Notes under the pieces: model-generated | What the model was told of the DNA's origin: nothing | Seen by the model: only the letters and a program-made list of their open reading frames with translations | Database searches by the model: none | Translations under genes and position numbers: made by a program | Source: DATFCK01 sp045809745 | GTDB lineage: Bacteria > Verrucomicrobiota > Verrucomicrobiia > Chthoniobacterales > UBA10450 | Direction: 5' to 3' | Length of the DNA stretch: 64,000 nucleotides | Assembly (NCBI GenBank): GCA_045809745.1 | Contig: JBJMXE010000074.1 | Location: 1-64,000 of the forward strand | Shown here: one piece after another, positions 9,429 through 18,103 of the stretch | Layout of the letters: the number at the start of each line of letters is the position of its first letter | How positions within the stretch are numbered: the first letter of the stretch is position 1

Positions 9429-9445
9429 CTTAAGAAAGTCGAGAG

Positions 9446-9466
9446 TTGATGGTTGAGCGTTGAGAA
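9446..9466. repeat. Heptad repeat (TTGANNN x3) between pdhB and pdhC
   Basis: Three consecutive 7-base units TTGATGG, TTGAGCG and TTGAGAA sit in the 60-base gap between pdhB and pdhC, followed by a looser GGTGGAGAAGGTGA. They belong to the same TTGRNCG heptad family seen around mutY (20321-20449 and 21427-21463). The location between two cotranscribed genes puts the repeat in the mRNA just upstream of the pdhC start. Confidence 0.6.
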
Positions 9467-9488
9467 GGTGGAGAAGGTGAACCTGCGA

Positions 9489-10472
9489 TCATGAGTAGCA
9501 AACCTTTTTCACCGCAGCCATCAGCCTTTCCATGTTAGGCAGAACTGCCTTCTCGAGCCGTTCGTTATAGGGCATCGGCACGTCCTCCTGTGAAACGCGG
9601 AGCACCGGCGCATCGAGCTCATCAAAAATGTTCTTCTGAATGCGATAGCTAATTTCAGCGCCGACTCCGCAGAACGGCCGGTCCTGTTCTACAATCACGA
9701 CCCGGTGGGTCTTGGCGACCGAATTGAAGATCGCCTGTTCGTCCAGAGGTTTGATAGATCGCAGATCGATGATCTCGGCGCTGATGTCTTCCTCTTCCAG
9801 TTGCTGCGCAGCGTTCAACGCCAGGGGGACGGTCTGGGCGTAGCAGATGATCGATACGTCTGAGCCTTCGCGTTTCACTTCCGCCTGGCCCAGCGGGATT
9901 AACAGGTCTTCATCCGGCGGCTCGACCATGCCTTTCGAGCTGTAGAGTAACTCGGCCTCAAGGACGAGCACGGGATTGTTATCGCGGATCGCGGTTTTCA
10001 GCAGTCCCTTGGCGTCTCGCGGCGTCGCCGGAGTGCAAATCTTCAGACCGGGAAAATTAGCGTAAAGACATTCAGTAGCATGCGAGTGAGTGGCGCCAAG
10101 TTGGTGCGCTGGTCCGTTAGGCCCGCGAAACGTAATTGGCACATTGAACTGGCCGCCGGACATGGTGAGCATGTTAGGCGCGTTATTCACCACCTGGTCG
10201 AATGCGACCAGCGAAAAGCTGAAGGTCATAAACTCGACCACCGGTCGCAGCCCCACCATCGCGGCGCCAATACCCATGCCGGCGAAGCCATTCTCGCTGA
10301 TGGGAGTATCGATAATGCGATTGGCGCCAAATCGCTCCAGTAATCCCTGGCTTACTTTGTAGGCGCCGTTGTATTCGGCCACTTCTTCGCCCATCAAAAA
10401 CACGTCGGGATCGCGCTCCAGCTCTTCAGCCAGGGCCTCATTCAGAGCCTGTCGATAGGTTATTTCCCTCAC
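9489..10472 (-). CDS. pdhB: Pyruvate dehydrogenase E1, beta subunit
   Basis: With pdhA forms the thiamine-diphosphate heterotetramer that decarboxylates pyruvate and acetylates the lipoyl arm of E2. 327 residues, normal for the alpha2beta2 type. Seen: REITYRQALNEAL and GEEVAEYNGAYKVSQGL at the N-terminus; the cofactor Glu region RIIDTPISENGFAGMGIGAA; the conserved GPNGPAHQLGATHSH (TPP-pocket His and cation loop); and the C-terminal transketolase domain (VIVEQDRPFCGVGAEIS). The start overlaps the pdhA stop by 4 bases, indicating translational coupling. Confidence 0.95.
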   Translation of the reverse strand: MREITYRQALNEALAEELERDPDVFLMGEEVAEYNGAYKVSQGLLERFGANRIIDTPISENGFAGMGIGAAMVGLRPVVEFMTFSFSLVAFDQVVNNAPNMLTMSGGQFNVPITFRGPNGPAHQLGATHSHATECLYANFPGLKICTPATPRDAKGLLKTAIRDNNPVLVLEAELLYSSKGMVEPPDEDLLIPLGQAEVKREGSDVSIICYAQTVPLALNAAQQLEEEDISAEIIDLRSIKPLDEQAIFNSVAKTHRVVIVEQDRPFCGVGAEISYRIQKNIFDELDAPVLRVSQEDVPMPYNERLEKAVLPNMERLMAAVKKVCYS

Positions 10473-11443
10473 CGTTTTGATCCGTTCACAAACGTGTAAT
10501 CGTAAAGCTTGTCCAACGGCGGCTCGGCGCTTTCCTCGGCGAATTTGACGCTGGCCAGCGCTGCCTCCTTCGCTTCGCGATCGATCTTGTCGAATTGCTC
10601 GTTAGTCAGTTTGCCTTCCCGAGTCAGTTGGGCCCGCAACCGGATGATCGGGTCGTCCAGTCGATATTTTTCCAACTCGTCCTTGGTCCGATAACTAGCC
10701 GGATCGGACATTGAATGGCCACGATATCTGTAGGTTCGAGCTTCGATGAAAGCCGGATGCGGCTCTTTCCGTATCGATCCGACTATCTCCGCCATCTTGT
10801 CGCGGACTTCGCGGAAGTTCATTCCATCCACAATATCGGCGGGGATGTCGTAACCTTCGGCCCGATCCACGATCTGCTTCAACGACGTCGAACGCTGTAC
10901 CGACGTCCCCATGGCAAACAGATTGTTTTCGCAGATAAACAGCACCGGAAGTTTATACAACGCTGCGAGATTCAACGCTTCATGGAACGCCCCCTGATTG
11001 ATGGCGCCATCACCGAAGAAACAAAGCGTTACCCGATCTTCTCCGCGATACTTCGACGCGAACGCCATCCCTACGGCCAGCGGAACGTGCGCTCCGACGA
11101 TGGCATGGCCACCGTACATGTGGTTTTTCCGGTCAAAGAAATGCATAGAGCCGCCGAGACCTTTCGAGCATCCGGTTTCCTTGCCGAACAATTCGGCCAT
11201 GCATGCGTTGGCACTCGTCCCTTTCACCAAGGCGTGAGCGTGATCGCGGTAGGCGGTGATAAAGTAATCGTCAGGGCGAGTGGCAGCAGCGGCTCCGACC
11301 ACCACCGCTTCCTGGCCAATGTAAAGGTGACAAAAACCGCCAATCTTCTGCGACTGATATTGCTGGCTGGCGCGCTCCTCGAAGCGACGCACCAGCAACA
11401 TCAGCGAGAGCATTTCGACCTCGTCGCGCTCCGCCTGCTGCAT
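10469..11443 (-). CDS. pdhA: Pyruvate dehydrogenase E1, alpha subunit
   Basis: 324 residues. The TPP/Mg motif is complete: GDG at 144-146 (CFFGDGAINQGAFHEALNLA) through NN at 173-174 (FICENN). The phosphorylation-loop-like region keeps RYRGHSMSDPASYRT. It begins 6 bases after the stop of the DUF6580 membrane gene and overlaps pdhB by 4 bases. The ATG at 11443 has no clear ribosome-binding site, which fits coupling to the upstream gene. Confidence 0.95.
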   Translation of the reverse strand: MQQAERDEVEMLSLMLLVRRFEERASQQYQSQKIGGFCHLYIGQEAVVVGAAAATRPDDYFITAYRDHAHALVKGTSANACMAELFGKETGCSKGLGGSMHFFDRKNHMYGGHAIVGAHVPLAVGMAFASKYRGEDRVTLCFFGDGAINQGAFHEALNLAALYKLPVLFICENNLFAMGTSVQRSTSLKQIVDRAEGYDIPADIVDGMNFREVRDKMAEIVGSIRKEPHPAFIEARTYRYRGHSMSDPASYRTKDELEKYRLDDPIIRLRAQLTREGKLTNEQFDKIDREAKEAALASVKFAEESAEPPLDKLYDYTFVNGSKR

Positions 11444-11448
11444 GGAGG

Positions 11449-12042
11449 TTAGACGGTGCGAGAAATCGCTGCGCGCGACTGCGAGGTCTCGAGGTTGCGG
11501 CCGAAGTTAACCGTCAGAACAAAAAGGAAAGTGAAGAACAGGTTACTGACCAGAGAGTTCCTGAAGAACATCCAGGTCGGAGTACCACTGTATTGCGGCA
11601 GTCCGACCGTCAGTGCTTGAATCAGTCCGGCACCAGTCTTGGCGTAACCGGGATCGCTCAACCACGAAAACGTATTAGTCAGAAGGTAGAAAACAACCGA
11701 AGCCAGAACGGAAGCAGGCAATAGCGTTTTCAGCGAGGGACGATGCTGAAGCGCCAGGCCAATGCAGCAAATAAGGGCGAGCGCGAAATACCGGCAGACA
11801 ATCTGCGAGTCGAACAATGAGGCGCTGTAATGATAATTCAGGATCACGTCACTCAAAAACAGCGCTCCGAGCGGTATCGTAAATTTGTACTTCGCCGGGA
11901 AATACGCAGCGCAACACAGTGCAATCGCGCTCCCTGGCGCAAACTCGGACAACCAGGTAGTTCCGGAGTGGATCATCAGCCCTGTCGCTATGCGATAAAC
12001 GACAGCCAGCAGCACGAGCACGAACGCGAAAATCATCGGCAA
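11449..12042 (-). CDS. DUF6580-like membrane protein
   Basis: An integral membrane protein of about 197 residues with 5-6 predicted helices: IFAFVLVLLAVVYRIATG near the start, then APGSAIALCCAAYF, IPLGALFLSDVILNYHYS, FALALICCIGLAL, LLPASVLASVVFYLLTN and LFFTFLFVLTVNF. The pattern (GSAIALCCAAYFP..., SD..LN) fits the DUF6580 family of putative small-molecule transporters with unknown substrate. The frame is open to TTG 12120, but a strong AGGAGGG lies 9 bases before TTG 12042, so I place the start there. It is immediately upstream of pdhA; whether it serves pyruvate metabolism is unknown. Confidence 0.72.
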   Translation of the reverse strand: MPMIFAFVLVLLAVVYRIATGLMIHSGTTWLSEFAPGSAIALCCAAYFPAKYKFTIPLGALFLSDVILNYHYSASLFDSQIVCRYFALALICCIGLALQHRPSLKTLLPASVLASVVFYLLTNTFSWLSDPGYAKTGAGLIQALTVGLPQYSGTPTWMFFRNSLVSNLFFTFLFVLTVNFGRNLETSQSRAAISRTV

Positions 12043-12147
12043 GAACTTATCCCTCCTGTCGGATTTTCCAATTCGATTTGAAAGAATTAGAGACGGCTTG
12101 TCGAACCGGCCTCCTGCCAAACCGGGGCCGGCCGAATCTCGTTCTGG

Positions 12148-12399
12148 TTACTTCGCGGTGGCGGCGACCTGTTTCTGCAAACGCGCTTTTCGCCGACGAG
12201 CGGCGTTCCGGTGAATGATGCCTCGTTTGGCTGCTTTATCGATGGCGGAAATCAGCGCGCGGACCTTGTCTGCGTCCGGTTTATCGCCGGTAAGCGCGCC
12301 TTTTTGTAACGTCCGCAACCGGCTGAGACCGCTTCGATTGCGAAGCGACCGCTTCATCGTTTGCCGTGAACGTTTTGCTGCTGATTTCGTATTCGCCAT
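12148..12399 (-). CDS. rpsT: 30S ribosomal protein S20
   Basis: 83 residues, the usual S20 length, very basic, starting MANTKSAAKRSRQTMKRSLR and with a C-terminal KRGIIHRNAARRRKARL. It binds 16S rRNA early in small-subunit assembly. Leftward gene order is rpsT, then (105-base gap) the DUF6580 gene and pdhABC. A TTGACA at about 12440 upstream is a candidate -35 element, but no convincing -10 follows. Confidence 0.96.
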   Translation of the reverse strand: MANTKSAAKRSRQTMKRSLRNRSGLSRLRTLQKGALTGDKPDADKVRALISAIDKAAKRGIIHRNAARRRKARLQKQVAATAK

Positions 12400-12462
12400 G
12401 ACCGGAGTATTGGGTCCGCACCGTCGCGGTTAGCCGGCGAGTTGTCAACCGCCGCCTTTCCC

Positions 12463-12572
12463 TTGTAGTGGCGGTCTCTGACCGTCGGATTATTTGGTGT
12501 AGTCGCCCCGCCAAAACGTCGGTGAGTCCGCACCGGGAGCGATTATGCGACGGTCGGAGACCGCCGCTACAA
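12463..12572. repeat. Inverted pair of REP-like palindromes
   Basis: Arms at 12463-12488 (TTGTAGTGGCGGTCTCTGACC...) and 12548-12572 are reverse complements with about two mismatches, separated by about 60 bases. Each arm is itself partly palindromic (CGGTC-TCT-GACCG). This nested structure lies between the start side of rpsT and the 3' end of the L,D-transpeptidase gene. It looks like a dispersed bacterial interspersed element (REP/BIME type). The DNA between the arms holds no ORF of note. Confidence 0.7.
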
Positions 12573-12582
12573 AGAGCCCTGG

Positions 12583-13272
12583 TTACGCGCTGGGATGATT
12601 CCCGGAGGCGACCAGCGTTTTTGGCGAGGACGAGACCGGCTTATGGCCGCTGGCGGAATTGACCCAGTCCGCCGGCCGTTCCTCTGGCTTCGCGACCATC
12701 ATCTGCGGATCCTTCGCTTTCGGCACATTTGGCAGTTTGGTATCCACGATCTGCACAATTGTGCCTAACGGAAGCTGCTCGTACAGAGCTTGCACATCCT
12801 TGGATTTCATCCGGATGCATCCATAGCTGGCAGGCCGGCCGATCGTTTTTTCCTCGGGGGTGCCGTGGATGTAAATGCAGCGGGCAAATGCGTGTGCATT
12901 CTGTTGTTCAAGGCCACGCAGCCAAATGATCCGGGTAATCACCGGATCGCGTCCCGGTGCATTAGGCACCAGCACTTCGCCGGTAAACCGTCGGTTATGA
13001 AACACCGCGCCGGTAGGCGCGTGGTCACCGATCTTCTGGGCGACCTGTAAAAAACCGAGGGGCGTTGTCATGTGACCCCAGAAATCGCCCAGTCCATATT
13101 TGGAAGTAGAAACGGGATAGATCGCCACCCGAGCGCCATTCTGAAGCAGCATCAGCTTCTGCTCTTTCACACTAACGATCACGGTGTTCTGGATCTCCGT
13201 CGGCGGCAGGCCGGCAGCCGAGGCGCTGATCGCACCAAGGCAAAGGAGGGGGAGGAGCTGGGGACGAAACAT
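12583..13272 (-). CDS. L,D-transpeptidase (YkuD domain), exported
   Basis: Cross-links peptidoglycan or attaches proteins to it through a catalytic cysteine, in the periplasm. 229 residues. Signal peptide from the ATG at 13272 (MFRPQLLPLLCLGAISASAA). The YkuD domain is at about 30-180, with the catalytic block His in YIHGTPEE and SYGCIRM (Cys in S-x-G-C-I-R). The tail is Pro/Ser/Lys-rich and probably disordered. The frame is open further upstream, but only 13272 gives a signal peptide. The upstream glycan synthase gene ends 31 bases away on the same strand. Confidence 0.9.
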   Translation of the reverse strand: MFRPQLLPLLCLGAISASAAGLPPTEIQNTVIVSVKEQKLMLLQNGARVAIYPVSTSKYGLGDFWGHMTTPLGFLQVAQKIGDHAPTGAVFHNRRFTGEVLVPNAPGRDPVITRIIWLRGLEQQNAHAFARCIYIHGTPEEKTIGRPASYGCIRMKSKDVQALYEQLPLGTIVQIVDTKLPNVPKAKDPQMMVAKPEERPADWVNSASGHKPVSSSPKTLVASGNHPSA

Positions 13273-13303
13273 GCGCGAGCTTTTACTCAAAAATCGGCAC
13301 TTG

Positions 13304-14809
13304 TCACGCAGGAATCGGAGCCGCGGCGCGGGTTCCCGAGAAACTGAACTTAGGCCACCAGGCAGCAAGAGAGGAAAGCGAGACATACAGAAACCCGCCT
13401 TGGAACATCAGCAAAAAAGGTACCGAGAGAAACTGACGATGTGCAATGGCAAACCAGACGAAGTAGCTGAAGTAGACGGCAAAGCCCATTTCAGCGAGGG
13501 GCAATAACGATCGGAGCGGCATGTACTTGCAGCTGCGCCAAGGTTGCGCTTTCCGTTCGATGCCGTATTTCGGTGTTCGCTTAAAGTCGGACTGATGGTT
13601 GAACACGGCCTCTAGGACGGCCCGCGCATTGTTGAGCGACAGGCCTACGCCCAATGCCAGCAGACAGGGCAAAAGGAGAATTTCCTTGAGCCAGCCGCGC
13701 GGATGCAGCTCCCGTTGGGCGCAAATGTAGAACACCGCCACCGAGACCGAGGCCGTTAGAAAGATCGGCACGTCGATTAGCAGCGTCCGGTACCAACCGG
13801 GAGGAGGGCCCCCGGCCGACGGATGCAGAAGAACGCACAAACATGCCAGCAAAAGATAGGCGAAATTCGAAGTGAGATGCCCCGTTGCTTCGAGTTTGAT
13901 GGGCAATGGCAGCGTACTTTCCCAGATTCGCGGAAGCAGTTTCTTGCAGGTCTGAATCGATCCCTTGGTCCAGCGATGTTGCTGTGATTTGAATCCGTTC
14001 ATGTCCACCGGCAACTCCGCTGGGGTCACTACGTCGGGGAGGAAAATGAACTTCCAACCGGCCAGTTGCGCCCGATAACTCAGATCGAGGTCCTCGGTTA
14101 GGGTGTCGTGCTGCCAACCACCTGCTTGTTCGATACAGCTGCGCCGCCACAGTCCGGCGGTGCCGTTGAAATTGAAGAATCGGCCGCTTCGACTGCGCGC
14201 GGTTTGCTCCAGCAAAAGGTGACCATCGAGGAACATCGCCTGCACGCGGGTGAGCAGCGAATAGCTGCGATTGAGGTGACCCCAACGAGTCTGAATCATT
14301 CCGACATTCGGATCAGTGAAGAAATGGATCGTGCGCTTTAGAAGGTCCGGCTGCGGAACGAAATCAGCGTCGAGAATGCAGACGAAGTCGCCTTCGGCAG
14401 CGGAGAGTCCGGTGGCGAGTGCGCCAGCTTTAAATCCGGTGCGATCCTCGCGATGGATCAGGGTAACGTTGAACCCGCGCTCGCGTAACTCCGCCGCGCA
14501 GGAACCGGTAATTTCGCGGGTATTGTCGGTAGAATCATCCAGCACCTGGATCTGGAGCAGCTCTCGTGGGTAATCGATTTCGCTCACCGCCCGCAGCAGA
14601 CGCTCAACGACGTAGACCTCATTGAAGATTGGCAGCTGCATCGTCACTTTCGGCAGGTCACCGAAGTGCCCAAGCGGCTTTGATCCCCTGTTCCTGTTCT
14701 TGAGAAACAGGTAGATAATGACGTACCGATGGATGCCGTAAGCTGACAGGCCAAAGAGCACACTCAGGTAACAAATGGTCCAGATCAGGTAACCAAGGCT
14801 TCCGTGCAT
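13304..14809 (-). CDS. Processive beta-glycan synthase, GT2 family (CesA/CslA-like)
   Basis: About 500 residues; membrane glycosyltransferase that polymerises a beta-linked glycan (cellulose, mannan or similar). Seen: an N-terminal membrane helix (IWTICYLSVLFGLSAYGI); the GT2 domain with VLDDSTDNT, the D-x-D-type CILDADFVP, the catalytic TEDLDLSYRA, and the processivity motif QQHRWTKGS (QxxRW); then at least four C-terminal membrane helices. No PilZ domain or separate BcsB-like partner is nearby. The start is uncertain: ATG 14809 has no clear Shine-Dalgarno, while the in-frame GTG at 14875 would add 22 residues. The best Shine-Dalgarno (AAGGAG) serves a short out-of-frame ATG at 14856. Confidence 0.85.
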   Translation of the reverse strand: MHGSLGYLIWTICYLSVLFGLSAYGIHRYVIIYLFLKNRNRGSKPLGHFGDLPKVTMQLPIFNEVYVVERLLRAVSEIDYPRELLQIQVLDDSTDNTREITGSCAAELRERGFNVTLIHREDRTGFKAGALATGLSAAEGDFVCILDADFVPQPDLLKRTIHFFTDPNVGMIQTRWGHLNRSYSLLTRVQAMFLDGHLLLEQTARSRSGRFFNFNGTAGLWRRSCIEQAGGWQHDTLTEDLDLSYRAQLAGWKFIFLPDVVTPAELPVDMNGFKSQQHRWTKGSIQTCKKLLPRIWESTLPLPIKLEATGHLTSNFAYLLLACLCVLLHPSAGGPPPGWYRTLLIDVPIFLTASVSVAVFYICAQRELHPRGWLKEILLLPCLLALGVGLSLNNARAVLEAVFNHQSDFKRTPKYGIERKAQPWRSCKYMPLRSLLPLAEMGFAVYFSYFVWFAIAHRQFLSVPFLLMFQGGFLYVSLSSLAAWWPKFSFSGTRAAAPIPA

Positions 14810-15082
14810 AGTGCTTCTAAGACTGCCGTTGGTTTTTGAGGCAGCAAGGGCGACATGATGCTCCTTCCGAAGCACCCGTCAAATCAAAAATATGTCGCAT
14901 TTGCCTCGTAAAATGGTCGCAAAACGCATCCAAAAAACCTGGGTATCGCGGATGGGAAAGCCTCGAAAATTTGAATTCAACCGGCTAGACGCGAGGTGGC
15001 CCGGAGAATCTATTCTCATTATAATACTGTATGTCCGCCGGCGGCGCAGATTCTGCCTTGCTCCTATTACAGGAGAAGGTGA

Positions 15083-17602
15083 TTGGTCATAACCCCCAAA
15101 TTTCGGCCGATGCACTTGCCAGTTAAACAGAAGAAGGCGGCGCGGAATCGCTTCGATCGGTTCAACCTCGTCCTCGCTATTTTGTTGGCCGGGTGGGTGC
15201 CGTCCATTCTGGCGTTGGTCGTTTCCTATACCATCCTGCGAAACACGCTCGAATCCAAGATCTTACGTGACCGACAGACCTTTGTACAGTTGATCGGACA
15301 TCTCGTCGGAGACGACCTGAGCCGAACCGGCGGGATCATTGAGTACTATCAAACGCTGCCGGACACGGCAAAACTGCTGAGCACGCCGAACCCTCAGGCC
15401 GCGCAACAGTGGCTGGCTACGGCTTTTTACTCGCATCCGCGGATCGACAGCATGTTTATGACCGATCCCGATGGCCAGTTGATCGCTTCGGTGCCCGCTG
15501 AACCGGACATGATCGGCAAAGATTTCCAATCAGAGTTCTGGCGCGCCGGCGCGACCTCAGCCAGCGGCGCGTATGTGTCGCCGGCGCACGCTCGCTCATC
15601 GGACAAACGAAGTGCGACCGACATCGTGGCGGCGGTACGCAATCCTAACGGCACCATCGCCGGATATCTGGGCGTATCGGTGTTGATCGAGCGGATCGGG
15701 CGGCGGCTCTCGACGATTGAGTTCGCCGATCAATCGAACCCCCAGGTGCTGGATCAAAACGGCGCCGCGTTATTTACCAAAGATCTGAAAGCGAACCCGA
15801 ACCCGCTCTCACCCGCCGGCCAATCCTTGATTAAGCAGATCGGGCAGAACAAACACGGGCACATCGAGCGACAGGGATACCTCTACTCGTTTAATCCAAT
15901 TGAAACCAGCGGCTGGATGGCTGTCGTCGAACAGGCGCGCGCGGTCGCCTACAAGCCGATTCACGATCTGCTGCAAAGGATGACCATTCTGACCGCCTGG
16001 TTGATCGGCCTAACCGCGATATTCGCGTGGTTAGGCGGAAAGTTCTATCGCCGCCAGACCGAGTCGGCCCGCGCGCTCGAGCGGGAAGTTATTTTCAACG
16101 AAAAGATCCTGGCCAACATGCCCACGGGCATTGCGCTGATCGATCCGGCTACCCGTCGATTTGTTCAGGCTAACGAGGCGTTCGCGCACATGGCGAAGCG
16201 ATTTGGCGGTTGGAACAGCCGCAAAGACATCACCACCGCAACCTACGACGATGTTAAAATCGCACCGCCTGATGCGATGGACCGGGTGCTTTCATTCGGA
16301 ACTCCGTTTCAGCTGGTGGAACACCCATTCACGGGTGAAGGCGGAATGACACATTTCGTGAACGTAAATCTGCTGCGGCTACAAGGTTCGCAGCAAACGA
16401 TTGAGGGCATTCTCTACTTGGTGGAAGACAAAACGCGCGATGTCACCCTTCGCCAGGAGTTGATTGGGGCGAACGCTGCGAAGGACCAATTCCTGGCTCT
16501 GCTGTCGCACGAGCTGCGTAATCCGTTGTCTCCGGTGATCGCCATGGTCGGCGAGCTCGAGGCCAGCACGCCGGATTCGCCGAGCACCAGACAGGCGCTG
16601 GAAGTGATCCGCCGAAATGTCGAGTTGGAGGCGCGTCTGATTGACGATTTGCTGGACGTGACTCGCATCGCCAAGGGCAAATTGCAGCTGACGTTCGAAA
16701 CCGTCTCAGTGCACGAGATCGTGCAACGCGCATTCGAGATTTGCCGGGAAGAGGTCGGCGCCAAGCACATCGACGTTCAGTTCCAGCTGGCCGCTGAAAA
16801 GGACTACGTGGAGGCGGATCCGGCGCGGTTGCAGCAGGTGTTTTGGAACCTCATCAAGAACGCCGTCAAATTCACCGCCGAAAATGGAACGATCACCATC
16901 CACACGCTGAATCCGTCGCCTGATCAAATCCAGATCGACGTGCGGGACAACGGCATCGGCATCGAAGCCGACAAGTTAGACCGCATCTTCAATGCATTCG
17001 AGCAGGGACAGGCATCGATCACACGACGGTTTGGCGGACTGGGGCTCGGTTTGGCAATTTCGAAAGCAATGGTGGAAGCGCACGGCGGCCGAATCGATGC
17101 GCACAGTACCGGCAAAGACAAAGGCGCGAGGTTCAGCATCAAGTTGAAAGCGGTGCCCGCGCCGGCGATGACGGTTCCAAAGGATAACGGCACGCGGCCG
17201 GACGATCGGCGCGATCTTAACGACCGGCGCCGCCATCGGGTTCTGGTGGTCGATGATCACGAGGATACCTGCATCGGAATGAAAATGATGCTTCAGCGGC
17301 GCGGCTATGACATCACCGTGGCATACAACGCCGAGCAGGCGATCCAACAAGCGCGAAGCCAGCATTTTGATCTGCTAATCAGCGATATCGGTCTCCCGGA
17401 TCGGAGCGGCTACGAGCTGATGCGAGAGCTGGGTAGCAAAGGCCTTCCCGGAATTGCCCTAAGCGGGTTCGGCTCGGAGCACGATATTAACAAGGCGCAC
17501 GCGGCTGGATTTGCTGAGCACCTAACGAAGCCGATCAATTTCGACAAACTGGACGAAGCGATTCGCAGCCTTCTCGAGCTGGAACCTGCGACTAACCGGT
17601 AG
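15083..17602 (+). CDS. Membrane hybrid sensor histidine kinase / response regulator
   Basis: 839 residues. TM1 (about 25-50); an extracellular Cache-type sensor domain (about 55-285; DSMFMTDPDGQLIASVP, GYLGVSVLI); TM2 (about 300-325); a PAS-like domain (about 340-455); HisKA with the phospho-acceptor His in LLSHELRNPLSPV; HATPase with N box FWNLIKNAVKFT, G1 DNGIGIE and G2 GGLGLGLAIS; and a C-terminal receiver with VLVVDDHED, the acceptor Asp in LLISDIGLPD and the Lys in HLTKPI. All catalytic residues are present. AGGAG ends 7 bases before the TTG at 15083; ATG 15110 is the alternative start. No separate response regulator is adjacent. The ligand is unknown, though Cache domains usually bind small metabolites. 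Confidence 0.92.
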   Translation: MVITPKFRPMHLPVKQKKAARNRFDRFNLVLAILLAGWVPSILALVVSYTILRNTLESKILRDRQTFVQLIGHLVGDDLSRTGGIIEYYQTLPDTAKLLSTPNPQAAQQWLATAFYSHPRIDSMFMTDPDGQLIASVPAEPDMIGKDFQSEFWRAGATSASGAYVSPAHARSSDKRSATDIVAAVRNPNGTIAGYLGVSVLIERIGRRLSTIEFADQSNPQVLDQNGAALFTKDLKANPNPLSPAGQSLIKQIGQNKHGHIERQGYLYSFNPIETSGWMAVVEQARAVAYKPIHDLLQRMTILTAWLIGLTAIFAWLGGKFYRRQTESARALEREVIFNEKILANMPTGIALIDPATRRFVQANEAFAHMAKRFGGWNSRKDITTATYDDVKIAPPDAMDRVLSFGTPFQLVEHPFTGEGGMTHFVNVNLLRLQGSQQTIEGILYLVEDKTRDVTLRQELIGANAAKDQFLALLSHELRNPLSPVIAMVGELEASTPDSPSTRQALEVIRRNVELEARLIDDLLDVTRIAKGKLQLTFETVSVHEIVQRAFEICREEVGAKHIDVQFQLAAEKDYVEADPARLQQVFWNLIKNAVKFTAENGTITIHTLNPSPDQIQIDVRDNGIGIEADKLDRIFNAFEQGQASITRRFGGLGLGLAISKAMVEAHGGRIDAHSTGKDKGARFSIKLKAVPAPAMTVPKDNGTRPDDRRDLNDRRRHRVLVVDDHEDTCIGMKMMLQRRGYDITVAYNAEQAIQQARSQHFDLLISDIGLPDRSGYELMRELGSKGLPGIALSGFGSEHDINKAHAAGFAEHLTKPINFDKLDEAIRSLLELEPATNR

Positions 17603-17626
17603 TTCGGATAGAAAACTGACTCCCCG

Positions 17627-17980
17627 TCAGGACGCGGCTGGCGCTGAGGCCTGCGGGCTTTTCCGTTCCGAAGCTTCCTTCAATTCCCGGGAGAGTTTTT
17701 CCACGCGTTGGCGCATCACCTTGCCGGCCTTGAATTTAACGGTAGCGCGCGGGGGAATTACAAAACTACTGCCTGGCTGGTTCGGATTGCGGCCGACACG
17801 CGGCTTGGTCAGGCGTGGTTGAAACACCCCAAAATTGCGCAGCTCCACCGGGACGTTCTTGGCCAAACTATCAGTGATCTGGTCCAGGGTCCTCTGGACT
17901 ACATCGAACACCTCGTGTTGGACTTTTCCGGTCTGGTTGCTAATCGCGACCACAATGTCGCGCTTTGTTAACTTTGCCAT
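17627..17980 (-). CDS. HU/IHF-family DNA-binding protein
   Basis: 117 residues, slightly longer than standard HU/IHF (about 90-100) because of a Lys/Glu/Ala/Ser-rich tail after about residue 95. Conserved features: KRDIVVAISNQTG at the start, VELRNFGVFQ, and the DNA-inserting beta-arm region RVGRNPNQPG with the apical Asn-Pro. It bends DNA as a dimer. The promoter side (17981-18060) is AT-rich with a 9-A run. IHF versus HU cannot be settled from this sequence alone. Confidence 0.93.
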   Translation of the reverse strand: MAKLTKRDIVVAISNQTGKVQHEVFDVVQRTLDQITDSLAKNVPVELRNFGVFQPRLTKPRVGRNPNQPGSSFVIPPRATVKFKAGKVMRQRVEKLSRELKEASERKSPQASAPAAS

Positions 17981-18103
17981 AGCTACTTAGGAATCGCCTG
18001 ACAATGAGCAATTGAGTGCAAGATGCGGCAAAAAAAAAATATATTCCCCTTGTAACGTGCTCGCCGCCAGAATCTAAAGGCGGCTCGGGACTAATGCCAG
18101 CGC

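Noticed and set aside
8967..9449. 160-residue Arg/Leu/Phe-rich plus-strand ORF
   Set aside because: Antisense of the Ala/Pro/Lys linker of pdhC; low-complexity artefact.
10715..11452. 245-residue plus-strand ORF
   Set aside because: Antisense shadow of pdhA, whose protein motifs are unmistakable.
13581..14285. 234-residue minus-strand ORF
   Set aside because: Shadow of the GT2 glycan synthase in another frame.
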